Below, one piece after another: positions 39,279 to 48,635 of a DNA stretch of 64,000 bases (position 1 is the first letter of the stretch; every line of letters begins with the position of its first letter). Under the pieces are notes generated by a model. That model was given only the letters and a program-made list of their open reading frames with translations. It did not search any database and was not told the origin of the DNA. This DNA is from CAWJMN01 sp963844055 (lineage in GTDB: Bacteria > Planctomycetota > Planctomycetia > Pirellulales > Pirellulaceae): positions 1,240,001-1,304,000 of the forward strand of contig CAWJMN010000002.1 in the NCBI GenBank assembly GCA_963844055.1. The letters run 5' to 3'. The position numbers were made by a program, and so were the translations under genes.

Positions 39279-40514
39279 ATGAACCTACTAATCGAAGCAT
39301 CGATCAAGATTGGCGTGATGATCGGCGGCCTGATGACCGCAGCCGCCTACTTCGTGCTCTTAGAGCGGCGTATGGCCGCCTGGGTGCAAGACCGCATCGG
39401 TCCTAATCGCGTGGGTATCCCGCTGACGAACATCCGCCTGTTTGGTTTGGGCCAACCTCTGGCCGACGGCGTGAAGTTCATCATGAAGGAAGAGTACACG
39501 CCGGGGCATGTCGACAAGCGACTTTTCATCATTGCCCCGATCACGATCCTCGCTGCCGCGCTGGCGATTTTCGCCGTCATCCCGTTTGGAAGCATGCTGC
39601 CCGCGATTGATATTGCCGGCATCAAGAGCAACGGCCCGATTGATCTCGTCGTTGCACCTGGGGTTAACGTCGGTTTGATCTATGTGTTTGCTCTTTCCAG
39701 CATTGCCGTCTACGGCGTGATCTTGGGAGGCTGGGCCAGCAACAACAAGTACAGCTTTTTGGGTGGACTACGCTCCAGTGCGCAGCTCATTGCTTATGAA
39801 CTTCCGATGGGTCTGGGCCTGCTTGGCGTGGTGCTGGCGGCTGGGTCGATGGACCTTTCCGAGATCACTCGCCAGCAAGCGGGAAGTTACTGGTACGCTT
39901 TTGCTCAGCCGCTGGGCTTTATTGTGTTTGTGATTGCCGCCTTTGCAGAGGCTTCTCGTCTGCCGTTCGACTTGCCCGAGTGCGAACAAGAATTGGTTGG
40001 TGGTTATCACACCGAATATGCCGGCATCAAACTGCTGCTGTTCCTCGTTGCTGAATTTTTGCACATGATCACGGCCTCGTTTTTGATTGTGATCCTGTTC
40101 CTAGGAGGCTGGCATCTGTATCCGCTCACCGGCGCTGACGAGACGACCATCACTTGGTTGCAGGCCGGTTTGCGAATTGCCGTCCTAAGTGGAAAGATCT
40201 GCCTTGTCATTTTGTTCTTCATGCTGGTTCGCTGGAGCTGGCCTCGCTTCCGTTTTGATCAGCTGATGAACCTCGCTTGGAAGATCATGCTTCCGCTGGG
40301 GATTTTTAACTTCGTTGCGGTTGCGATCATCCAAGAACTGCGCCAAATGAACGACCCCACCAGCACCAATATCGGCTGGACGGCCTTTACGATTGGCCTG
40401 GGCTGGGTGGTTTGTTTGGTGGGCTGGGCGGTGGCTTCGATTACCAATCCTTTGGTAACCGACAATCGTCCGCGTCACATGTTGGGAACGAATGAAGTGG
40501 ACTCGCAGATTTAG
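39279..40514 (+). CDS. nuoH: NADH-quinone oxidoreductase subunit H
   Basis: 411 residues, eight or nine membrane helices. QDRIGPNRVGI, LADGVKFIMKEEYTP and the glutamate-rich loop SRLPFDLPECEQELVGGYHTEYAG (quinone-channel loop) identify it. It links the quinone cavity with the membrane proton path. The family is usually 320-350 residues; here extra length is present in the periplasmic/central loops. Confidence 0.96.
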   Translation: MNLLIEASIKIGVMIGGLMTAAAYFVLLERRMAAWVQDRIGPNRVGIPLTNIRLFGLGQPLADGVKFIMKEEYTPGHVDKRLFIIAPITILAAALAIFAVIPFGSMLPAIDIAGIKSNGPIDLVVAPGVNVGLIYVFALSSIAVYGVILGGWASNNKYSFLGGLRSSAQLIAYELPMGLGLLGVVLAAGSMDLSEITRQQAGSYWYAFAQPLGFIVFVIAAFAEASRLPFDLPECEQELVGGYHTEYAGIKLLLFLVAEFLHMITASFLIVILFLGGWHLYPLTGADETTITWLQAGLRIAVLSGKICLVILFFMLVRWSWPRFRFDQLMNLAWKIMLPLGIFNFVAVAIIQELRQMNDPTSTNIGWTAFTIGLGWVVCLVGWAVASITNPLVTDNRPRHMLGTNEVDSQI

Positions 40515-40611
40515 GCGAGGCGCAGAAGAACTGGTTTGGGCTTGTACGGATTACCCGTCGTGAAATGCCTTGGGTGGTTCACCGTAATTGCGAAAGTAGC
40601 GTGACAAAGTT

Positions 40612-41157
40612 ATGAAAAGCGACGACCCTAACATCAAGTGGATCGAGGAGCCCAAGCTGGGCTTCGCGGGACGGATGTATCTGCCGTTGTTCGTGCAGGG
40701 GCTTACGACCACCTTCCGTCACTTGACCAACTCCCTTAAGGGAGACGTGGTGACGGTCAGCTACCCAGACCAAGAACCGGCTATCGGCAACCCGCTCATC
40801 TATCGCGGCGTGCATCGTTTGAACAAAGACAGCCAAGGCCGCGTGAAATGCGTCGCCTGCTTCTTGTGTGCGACGGCTTGCCCCGCTCACTGCATCGACA
40901 TCATCGGCACCGAGAGCCCTTGGGACGATCGCGAAAAGTATCCTGAAAGCTTTTCGATCGATGAGCTCCGTTGCATTTATTGCGGCATGTGCGAAGAGGC
41001 CTGCCCGGTCGACGCCATTGAATTGACCAGCTTGTACAACCTGACCGGCCGTAGCCGCGAAGAAATGATCTTTGACAAAGAGAAGCTACTCAGCGTTTAC
41101 GACATGACCAAAGACGCCGAGCCGATGAAGTCGGCCAGCATGGGAGGGACGGTATGA
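40612..41157 (+). CDS. nuoI: NADH-quinone oxidoreductase subunit I
   Basis: 181 residues, a two-cluster ferredoxin-like subunit. CVACFLCATACPAHCI and CIYCGMCEEACPVDAI bind N6a and N6b. Electrons pass through it to N2 in NuoB. Its stop overlaps the start of nuoJ by 4 nt (ATGA), indicating translational coupling. Confidence 0.95.
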   Translation: MKSDDPNIKWIEEPKLGFAGRMYLPLFVQGLTTTFRHLTNSLKGDVVTVSYPDQEPAIGNPLIYRGVHRLNKDSQGRVKCVACFLCATACPAHCIDIIGTESPWDDREKYPESFSIDELRCIYCGMCEEACPVDAIELTSLYNLTGRSREEMIFDKEKLLSVYDMTKDAEPMKSASMGGTV

Positions 41158-42074
41158 TCACTGCTGCTCCTCTTCAACATTTGTTGGCCTGGACGCTGAT
41201 CGGTGCTGCCGAAGAAGCAGTTGCGGGCGATGCGCCAGCAGCAGCCAGCTCCCTCCAGGCAACGCTGGTCCACTGGGCCAGCTGTCCCACGTTTTGGGCA
41301 TTGCTGGTGGGCGCTATTGGGCTGGGCTTGGCCCTGCCACACGGAACGCGCCGCGGTAAAGTGCTCGGCTGCGTCCTGGGCATCCTGTCGCTGGGACTAT
41401 TCTTTGCTGATATGCCGTTTGTCGGCGGACTGGGCCCTCAAGCCACGTTTTGGATTTTGTCCACGGTGACGCTCGTCGCCGCGGCAGCCACGATTACCTC
41501 GCAAAGCCCTGTCTACTCGGCCATTTGGTTTGCACTTTCCTTGCTGGGGACGGCCGGCCTGTTTTTCTTTCAAGGGTCGCAGTTCCTGGGCGTGGCGACG
41601 ATTGTCGTTTATGCCGGTGCGATCGTGGTGACGTTTTTGTTCGTCATCATGTTGGCCCAGCCCGAAGGACATTCCTCCTACGACCGCATCACCTGGGGCC
41701 CCGCCACGGGCGTGGCTTCGGTCTTGGCGGCTGCCGTGCTGGTTGGCCTACTGACGATGCAACTTGGCACGCTGCGTAGCGACGCCCAAAAGTCGATTGC
41801 CGCCGCCACCGCCGAAGCTGCTGCTTCTCCTAGTGATGAAGCGGGCAAAGACGGCGAAGCTAAGGCAGAACTCCCCGCCAAGCCAGAGGCTGCCAAAAAT
41901 CGTGTGTTGGAAAAAGATCACATGGCACACCTGGGGGCTTACTTGTTTAGCCGTCACTTGGTGAGCATCGAATTGGCTGGAACGCTGCTGCTTGCGGCTT
42001 TGGTTGGCGCTGTTGCCATCGCCATTCAAGGCAAGCCCAAACTGGCCACTAGGATGGAAGAGGCACTGCGATGA
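41154..42074 (+). CDS. nuoJ: NADH-quinone oxidoreductase subunit J, extended
   Basis: 306 residues, much longer than typical NuoJ (~170-200). The family core starts near residue 95 (FWILSTVTLVAAAATITSQS) and includes VVYAGAIVVTFLFVIML. It is preceded by ~95 extra residues with two hydrophobic stretches. An Ala/Glu/Lys-rich hydrophilic insert (~220-258) separates the core from the last helix (SIELAGTLLLAALVGAVAIA). It is a membrane-arm subunit near the quinone site. It overlaps both neighbours by 4 nt. Confidence 0.92.
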   Translation: MITAAPLQHLLAWTLIGAAEEAVAGDAPAAASSLQATLVHWASCPTFWALLVGAIGLGLALPHGTRRGKVLGCVLGILSLGLFFADMPFVGGLGPQATFWILSTVTLVAAAATITSQSPVYSAIWFALSLLGTAGLFFFQGSQFLGVATIVVYAGAIVVTFLFVIMLAQPEGHSSYDRITWGPATGVASVLAAAVLVGLLTMQLGTLRSDAQKSIAAATAEAAASPSDEAGKDGEAKAELPAKPEAAKNRVLEKDHMAHLGAYLFSRHLVSIELAGTLLLAALVGAVAIAIQGKPKLATRMEEALR

Positions 42075-42517
42075 TGAATGAAGTCAGCCTCCTATACAAC
42101 TATTTGATCGTGGGCGGCATTTTGTTTGCGCTCGGGATGGTTGGTTTTTTGGTGCGTCGCAACATGATCATCATGTTCCTGTGCGCCGAGATGATGCTGC
42201 AAGGCGTCTCGCTAAGCCTGATTGGCTGGGGCCGTTTCCATGGCGATTGGGGTGGCCAAATGCTGGTCATCTTCATCATCACGGTGGCCGCTTGCGAAGC
42301 GGGCATTGCCATGGCCTTGGTGTTGATGCTGGCACAGCGGACCGGAAAGCTGGATGCCGCAGGTTGGCAAGACCTACGCGAAGATGGACTCGCCCCGTTT
42401 GTGGATCGTCAGGTTCCTGCGGAGCGTGAAGAAGATCATGTTTGGCCAACGCTCACACCTGCTGGACGAGAGCCCGCGCCCGACGTGGAAGGTCTCACGC
42501 ATCGTGGGCGACTGTAG
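42071..42517 (+). CDS. nuoK: NADH-quinone oxidoreductase subunit K, extended C-terminus
   Basis: 148 residues, against ~100 in most NuoK. The three helices with membrane glutamates are intact (MIIMFLCAEMMLQGVSL and VAACEAGIAMALVLML). A hydrophilic tail of ~45 residues rich in Asp/Glu/Arg follows. It belongs to the membrane arm and proton path. The start overlaps the nuoJ stop by 4 nt. Confidence 0.93.
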   Translation: MMNEVSLLYNYLIVGGILFALGMVGFLVRRNMIIMFLCAEMMLQGVSLSLIGWGRFHGDWGGQMLVIFIITVAACEAGIAMALVLMLAQRTGKLDAAGWQDLREDGLAPFVDRQVPAEREEDHVWPTLTPAGREPAPDVEGLTHRGRL

Positions 42518-42647
42518 TTAAACAAAAGTGGGCTCTTCACCACTTCACTGGCCTAGCCCAGTAAAGGTGACCGAGCTGATGAAGCGGATGGGGTAGGAAC
42601 GAGACAAAGCCCTGAACTGTGGGGCATTTTTTGAGTGTCGCAATCGT

Positions 42648-45128
42648 ATGAACAATACCATTTCTACCTGTTTGGTTTTAATCCCGGCTTTGCCGCTGCT
42701 TGGGGCGATTCTAGTCGCTACCCTCGGCGCGAAGGTCCTTCGTGGATTTAGCCATGTGCCTATCATCATCGCGCTGCTGGGAGCTTTTGCGGCCAGCTTC
42801 GTGCTGCTGGGAGAGGTTCGTAAAGAAGCTGTCTCGGATGCTGCTAAAGAGGCCGGCTTTGAACAGATCGTTACGCTATGGTCGTGGGCGGACATTCCCA
42901 ATGCTTACGACAACACCGATAGTGGTGGCCCCGATGCGGGCGTACACCCCTTCCGCATTGATATCAGCCTGCGTGCCGATCCGCTGACCAGCATGATGTT
43001 GGCGATGGTCACGTTTGTAGCCACATTGGTTGCCATCTTTGCTGCCGGCTATATGCACGGCGAGTCGGGTTATTGGCGGTTCTTTTCGTACATCGGCCTG
43101 TTCGTATTTTCGATGACGATGCTGGTTTCGGTCAGCAACTTTGTTTTGCTGTTTGTGTTTTGGGAAGCGGTCGGCGTTTGCAGCTATTTGCTGATTGGCT
43201 TTTGGTACTACAAGCCCGAAGCGGCTGCGGCTGGCATGAAGGCCTTCCTCGTCAATCGCGTTGGTGACTTTGGTTACGCCCTCGCCCTGTTCCTGATCTG
43301 GACAACTTACGGTTCGCTGAACTTCCATGATTCGCTCAGCGACGGCACGGTAGAGCCTGCCAAGATTGCTGCCGTCACGTCTGGTACGGTCGAAGCAACT
43401 GCCGAAAACGCCGTGAAGCCTACGCTGGTTCGCGGCGTACTGGGCAAGAGCCGTTTGCTTGCCGGCGACTATGTGACCGGCGGAGTCGCCACGGCGATCT
43501 GCCTGCTTTTGATGCTCGGTGCTTGCGGCAAGAGTGCTCAGTTCCCATTACATGTTTGGCTTCCAGACGCGATGGAAGGCCCGACCCCGGTTAGCGCTCT
43601 GATTCACGCGGCAACGATGGTGACGGCCGGCGTTTACATGATCACGCGCTGCACGCCACTGTTTAGTGCGGCACCCGACGCTCAAATGGTGGTAGCGATC
43701 ATCGGTGGTTTCACGGCATTGCTTGCCGGGCTAATCGCGCTAACCCAGCACGATCTCAAGCGGGTTCTGGCTTACTCAACGGTCAGCCAACTGGGCTTCA
43801 TGTTTTTGTCGCTTGGTACGGGTAGCTTTTTGGGCATCACCGGCGGCATGTTCCACTTGTTCACGCACGCCTTCTTCAAGGCTTTGCTCTTTTTGGGTTC
43901 GGGCAGTGTGATGCATGCGATGGGACATATCATCGACATGCGGCAATTCAGCGGTTTGCGCCGCATCATGCCATACACGCATGCGACGTTCCTCGTTGGC
44001 TCGCTGGCCCTGGCTGGCATCTTCCCCTTTGCAGGTTTCTGGAGCAAAGACGCCGTTCTGGGAAGTGTGCACGACAAAATCCACAGCCTGGAGCATGAGT
44101 TGGAACATCGTAGCGAACATGCAGCTACGGGTTTGAGCACGCCAGTGCAAATGGTCAGCTTGTCGGCCGGTGGCGAACATGCAGCCCATTCGGCAAGCCC
44201 GCTGGCCAGCTGGTCGGACTCTCAGGTTCGCAGCAGCTTGTGCGTCTATTCGATCTTGTACTACAGCGCGATGTTTACGGCCTTTTTGACAGCGTTCTAT
44301 ACCTTCCGCGCGTTTTTGCTGACGTTCTATGGCGAAGAGAAGATTCCCGAAGCGGCTGGTCACCATGCACATGAATCGCCCTGGCTGATGGTTGGTCCGC
44401 TGGTCGTGCTGGCCGTTTGTGCGGTAGCGGTTGGTGGGTACTTTATCAACTTGCGTGGCGACTGGGCTCAGAACTCGCTGGTGAACTTCCTCGGCCACAC
44501 CCCATCGCTGGCAACCGGCGTTGTCGTCTCGACGATTCCTGCCCATGCGGAATTCCACTTGAGTGTGGCTGGTTTAGGAACGGCCGTCGCGGTCGCAGGT
44601 TTGCTGCTGGCTTTGTACCTGTACCTGGGTGATCGCAGCGAAGTGACCGTGCTGCAACAGCTGTTTAATCTGCAAGGTGTCGATCGTTTGACCGACCCGC
44701 AATGGGTGATGCAGCTAGAGAAGGTTTGGTGGATTGGCCTGGTCACGCGTCCTCTTCGGAAAGTGGGCCTGGGCTTCGTGGTGACGGGTGTCGGTTATGT
44801 GCTGGGGATTTTGACGCTGGTGCTGTTCTCTGCACCGCTTTTGATTGGCAACTTTGTGACGCCATACCGGCTGTCGCTGAACAAGTTCTTCATTGACGAA
44901 GTGTATCAGTGGGTCATCATCACGCCGCTGGGCTGGATGAGCGACTTGCTGTATTGGCTAGACCGCAATGTGGTGGATGGCCTGGTGAATTTTGTCGGGG
45001 CTGTGCCACGATTTGTAGGATCGCTCATGCGTTCGCTGCAAATGGGTCTGGTGCAGTTCTATGCCATGGTGATGGTTCTAGGCGTTTTGGTTTTGGTCGC
45101 AGCCAAGTTGCTGTTGGCTGCAGGGTAA
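42648..45128 (+). CDS. nuoL: NADH-quinone oxidoreductase subunit L
   Basis: 826 residues, an antiporter-like proton pump. FWEAVGVCSYLLIGFWYY carries the conserved Glu, and GKSAQFPLHVWLPDAMEGPT and SALIHAATMVTAGVY the channel Lys/His residues. The long amphipathic HL helix is expected at the C-terminus. It is ~200 residues longer than E. coli NuoL. Part of the excess is a His/Glu-rich hydrophilic insert (about residues 473-525: HSLEHELEHRSEH...GGEHAAHSA). Next gene is 6 nt away. Confidence 0.95.
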   Translation: MNNTISTCLVLIPALPLLGAILVATLGAKVLRGFSHVPIIIALLGAFAASFVLLGEVRKEAVSDAAKEAGFEQIVTLWSWADIPNAYDNTDSGGPDAGVHPFRIDISLRADPLTSMMLAMVTFVATLVAIFAAGYMHGESGYWRFFSYIGLFVFSMTMLVSVSNFVLLFVFWEAVGVCSYLLIGFWYYKPEAAAAGMKAFLVNRVGDFGYALALFLIWTTYGSLNFHDSLSDGTVEPAKIAAVTSGTVEATAENAVKPTLVRGVLGKSRLLAGDYVTGGVATAICLLLMLGACGKSAQFPLHVWLPDAMEGPTPVSALIHAATMVTAGVYMITRCTPLFSAAPDAQMVVAIIGGFTALLAGLIALTQHDLKRVLAYSTVSQLGFMFLSLGTGSFLGITGGMFHLFTHAFFKALLFLGSGSVMHAMGHIIDMRQFSGLRRIMPYTHATFLVGSLALAGIFPFAGFWSKDAVLGSVHDKIHSLEHELEHRSEHAATGLSTPVQMVSLSAGGEHAAHSASPLASWSDSQVRSSLCVYSILYYSAMFTAFLTAFYTFRAFLLTFYGEEKIPEAAGHHAHESPWLMVGPLVVLAVCAVAVGGYFINLRGDWAQNSLVNFLGHTPSLATGVVVSTIPAHAEFHLSVAGLGTAVAVAGLLLALYLYLGDRSEVTVLQQLFNLQGVDRLTDPQWVMQLEKVWWIGLVTRPLRKVGLGFVVTGVGYVLGILTLVLFSAPLLIGNFVTPYRLSLNKFFIDEVYQWVIITPLGWMSDLLYWLDRNVVDGLVNFVGAVPRFVGSLMRSLQMGLVQFYAMVMVLGVLVLVAAKLLLAAG

Positions 45129-45134
45129 ACTCAA

Positions 45135-46793
45135 ATGAGCGACTTATTGATTTTGACAGTATTCCTGCCGCTGCTTGGGGCGGGGGTATTGTGGATGGTC
45201 CGCCCGCTAGGTGCTTCGGCGGTCAAGTGGGTGGCGCTGGCCACCACCGTGGCCACGTTCATTTGCGCCGCCCGGATGGTGCTGCAGTTCCCCACGGATG
45301 TTGCAGCGCAGTCCACTTACGCCGTCACGGATGTTTCGTGGCTTTCGACCGGCGCCAGCCGTTTGGACATCAAGTTCAGCCTTGGGCTTGATGGCCTTGG
45401 TCTTTGGATGTTTGGCTTGTCGGCGCTATTGATGGTGACCGCAGTTCTAGTTAGCTGGACAGCAATCAAGGATCGCGAAGGCCTGTTCTTTGGAATGCTG
45501 TTGCTGCTGGAGTTTGGTTGCCTTGGCGTGTTTACCGCGCGGGACATCATCCTGTTCTACGTCTTCTTTGAGTTCACGCTGATCCCGCTGTTCTTCCTGA
45601 TTGGCATTTGGGGCAGCGAAGACCGCCGCTACGCCGCCATCAAGTTCTTTTTGTACACGCTGGCCGGTTCGGTGCTGACGTTCCTGGGCCTGCTCGCGAT
45701 CGCCTTTTGGTGTTCGATCAAAAGCTCGGGGGGAGAGAAGATCGTCTTTTCGATTCCTGAATTGACGCGTCTGCTGGGTGACTATCCCCTCGACTTGAAT
45801 TGTCAACTGCTCATCTTCTTGGCCCTGTTTGCAGGCTTTGCAATCAAGGTTCCCCTGTTCCCGCTGCATACCTGGTTGCCACTGGCCCACGTTCAAGCAC
45901 CGACGGCAGGTAGCGTGATTTTGGCCGGCGTACTGTTGAAGATCGGCGTGTACGGGTTTTTGCGATTCAATGTTCCGATGCTGCCCGATGCAACGCTGGT
46001 CTGCATGCCGTATTTGCTGTGGCTGTCGGCCATCGGCATTGTGTACGGAGCGCTCGTCGCACTGGCCCAAGGCGATATGAAGCGTTTGATTGCTTACTCT
46101 TCGGTGAGCCACTTGGGTTACTGCACGCTGGGGCTGTTTGCACTGAATCCGATTGGCGTTCAAGGGTCGGTGTTGCAGATGGTCAACCACGGCCTTTCTA
46201 CGGGAGGCTTGTTCGCTGTCGTGGGAATGCTTTACGAGCGATACCACACTCGCAAGATCTCTGACTTTTCGGGGATTGCTGCCAAGCTGCCTGTGCTGAC
46301 GTTCTTCATGCTGGTGTTTACGTTCTCAAGCATTGGCTTGCCTGGCCTGAACGGCTTTCCCGGCGAGTTTTTGATTCTGATGGGGATGTTCCAACGGGCT
46401 TGGACCGGCGCTCCTGCCGCGATTTCAGGTCAACTGCTGATTGTGGCCGTCGTGGCCGTGAGCGGCGTGGTGCTGGGAGCTTGGTACATGCTGTATTTGG
46501 TTCGCCGCGTTTTCTTTGGCCCGCTGAAGGAGCCTGAAGTAGAACATCATGGCGACCATCATGAACCGATTACGGATTTGAACGTCCGAGAGATTTTTGC
46601 ACTGCTGCCGATTGTGGTTTTTGTGTTGTGGATTGGTTTACGGCCGGGCGACTTCCTCAAGCCGATGGAAGGGACTTTGAATCAGTCCGTCGCCGTTGCC
46701 TCGTCCAAGCTGAAAACACAACTTGCGGCAGAGCGGGCAGCTAAGCCTTCGGCTGATGCGAAGGTGGCTGCCACGATGATGGAAACACCGTAG
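45135..46793 (+). CDS. nuoM: NADH-quinone oxidoreductase subunit M
   Basis: 552 residues, the second antiporter-like subunit. FYVFFEFTLIPLFFLIGIWG carries the essential Glu of helix 5. AIKVPLFPLHTWLPLAHVQAPT and SVILAGVLLKIGVYG contain the channel Lys residues. AYSSVSHLGYCTLGL is the family block on the discontinuous helix. It starts 6 nt after nuoL, so translation is probably coupled. The C-terminus ends in an Ala/Lys-rich tail. Confidence 0.95.
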   Translation: MSDLLILTVFLPLLGAGVLWMVRPLGASAVKWVALATTVATFICAARMVLQFPTDVAAQSTYAVTDVSWLSTGASRLDIKFSLGLDGLGLWMFGLSALLMVTAVLVSWTAIKDREGLFFGMLLLLEFGCLGVFTARDIILFYVFFEFTLIPLFFLIGIWGSEDRRYAAIKFFLYTLAGSVLTFLGLLAIAFWCSIKSSGGEKIVFSIPELTRLLGDYPLDLNCQLLIFLALFAGFAIKVPLFPLHTWLPLAHVQAPTAGSVILAGVLLKIGVYGFLRFNVPMLPDATLVCMPYLLWLSAIGIVYGALVALAQGDMKRLIAYSSVSHLGYCTLGLFALNPIGVQGSVLQMVNHGLSTGGLFAVVGMLYERYHTRKISDFSGIAAKLPVLTFFMLVFTFSSIGLPGLNGFPGEFLILMGMFQRAWTGAPAAISGQLLIVAVVAVSGVVLGAWYMLYLVRRVFFGPLKEPEVEHHGDHHEPITDLNVREIFALLPIVVFVLWIGLRPGDFLKPMEGTLNQSVAVASSKLKTQLAAERAAKPSADAKVAATMMETP

Positions 46794-46857
46794 CGAGTGG
46801 GCTGGGTTTTTGAATAGTTATTCTGCGGCAGAAATTTTGCCAGATTGAGGCCTTGCT

Positions 46858-48447
46858 GTGTTCGTCGAATCGAAAACCATCGCTCTATTGACCCCCGAAA
46901 TCGTCCTGATGCTGGGAGCGACGCTGCTATTTGTCGGCGGCGCATTCTTCCGCAACCGTCTGGCCTGGGGCGCCGTTGCGAAGGTTCTGTATGTCGTTGC
47001 GGCAGTGCTTCTGGCCTCGAGTGGCCTTCCCGAAGATAGCCAAACCAGCGGGCCGATCATCGTTGACGCGTTGGCATTTGGCCTGCGTGCCTTGTCGATT
47101 GGCATGGGACTGGTGTTTACGGCGATTGTGTCCAAGAGTGCGGCGGAAGAGCTATCAAGCGAATACTTTGGGATGCTGATGCTGGTAACGCTCGGCGCGA
47201 TGATTACGGCAGCTGCCAATGACTTGGTCGTGCTGTTTTTGGGGCTTGAGCTGATCTCGGTTCCGACCTATGTGCTGCTGTTCATTGGTCGCAAGGATCG
47301 GGCGAGCGGCGAAGCAACGATGAAGTACTTCTTCTTAAGCTTACTTTCGTCGGGCCTGTTGCTGTACGGCCTGAGCTTCTTGTACGGCCTAGGAGGAACG
47401 ACGGTTTTGTCTGGGAATAGCCAAATGCCCGGCATTCGCGAAGCCCTGGCTGCCGGTAGCTCGCCAGTTGCAAGCTTGGCTCCGTTGGCTTTGGTACTGA
47501 TCATGGCCGGCATGGCGTTTAAGCTGGCCGCTGTTCCCTTCCAGTTTTATGCCCCCGATGTTTATCAGGGAACGACGAACGCCAATGCGGGTCTGTTAGC
47601 CGTCGCGCCAAAGATCGCTGGCATGGCTGGCATCATTCGGCTTGTCTTGGTGACGATGCAGGGCCAAAGCGAATACGCGTGGCAAATCGCGTTGATCTTG
47701 GCCGTCTTAAGCATGACGATTGGCAACGTATGTGCCCTGTGGCAAACGAATGTCCGGCGGATGCTGGCCTATTCTTCGATTGCTCACGGCGGTTACCTGC
47801 TAATTGGCATCGCTGTCGCGGGTGGAAGCCTTGCCAGCAAAGAGATGACGGCCGCAACGGGCGTTTCGGCGTCGCTGTTGTATTTGGCCATGTATGCGAT
47901 CGCTTCCATGGGAACCTTTGCGATCCTTACCTACTTGGGATCTGCCGAACGGGAAGTGAACTCGCTGGAAGACCTCGCTGGGATTGGCAAGGCGGAACCT
48001 TTGGCTGCCGGCATGCTGGCGATTTTTATGTTCTCGTTTGCGGGCATTCCACCACTTGCAGGGTTTTGGGGTAAGTTGACTTTGTTCAGCGGCTCGCTGC
48101 AACTGGCTTTGGGAAAATCCGCAGGACCTGCCAGCGGTTGGTTCTTGCTGTTGGCGATTGTGGCGGCGGTCAATGCTGCGATTGGTGCCGCCTATTACCT
48201 GCGTCTGATCAGCGTCATGTTCTTTAGCCCTGCTGCCGGCCAACCGCCACGCGCAGCCGGCGGGATGCCTGCGCTCGCCGCTGGAACGGTCTGTGGCATC
48301 TTGATCCTGATGGCCGGCATTGCACCCGATTCTTTTGGCAAGCTGGCGGATAAGGGTGGGAGCGGCCTACAACCTCGTGCTGCTGCCGTCTCGGCCACGA
48401 CCGAGCCTGCTGCAACGGATGCGGTCGCCGCTGTCGAACTGCCGTAG
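46858..48447 (+). CDS. nuoN: NADH-quinone oxidoreductase subunit N
   Basis: 529 residues, the third antiporter-like subunit. FLGLELISVPTYVLL with its Glu, FKLAAVPFQFYAPDVYQGT and AYSSIAHGGYLLIGI are diagnostic. It ends with a low-complexity Ala/Thr tail. The start is GTG at 46858 with GAGG ~9 nt ahead. It is the last nuo gene, completing A-N in canonical order. Confidence 0.94.
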   Translation: MFVESKTIALLTPEIVLMLGATLLFVGGAFFRNRLAWGAVAKVLYVVAAVLLASSGLPEDSQTSGPIIVDALAFGLRALSIGMGLVFTAIVSKSAAEELSSEYFGMLMLVTLGAMITAAANDLVVLFLGLELISVPTYVLLFIGRKDRASGEATMKYFFLSLLSSGLLLYGLSFLYGLGGTTVLSGNSQMPGIREALAAGSSPVASLAPLALVLIMAGMAFKLAAVPFQFYAPDVYQGTTNANAGLLAVAPKIAGMAGIIRLVLVTMQGQSEYAWQIALILAVLSMTIGNVCALWQTNVRRMLAYSSIAHGGYLLIGIAVAGGSLASKEMTAATGVSASLLYLAMYAIASMGTFAILTYLGSAEREVNSLEDLAGIGKAEPLAAGMLAIFMFSFAGIPPLAGFWGKLTLFSGSLQLALGKSAGPASGWFLLLAIVAAVNAAIGAAYYLRLISVMFFSPAAGQPPRAAGGMPALAAGTVCGILILMAGIAPDSFGKLADKGGSGLQPRAAAVSATTEPAATDAVAAVELP

Positions 48448-48635
48448 CAAAGCCTGCAGTGATCGGCCACGGATCGATATTCATCCGGGCCAAACGGGCC
48501 AGAACGCTCGGCAAGAGCCTAGCGGACGACTAGACTAGAGGACGATGAAGCCTGCGCCTGAATGCACCTTCGTGCGTGGCGTGGCCAATCTTCGGCGATT
48601 CGATTCCTCCTCTAGTTCTTGTTCAGGAACGCGCA

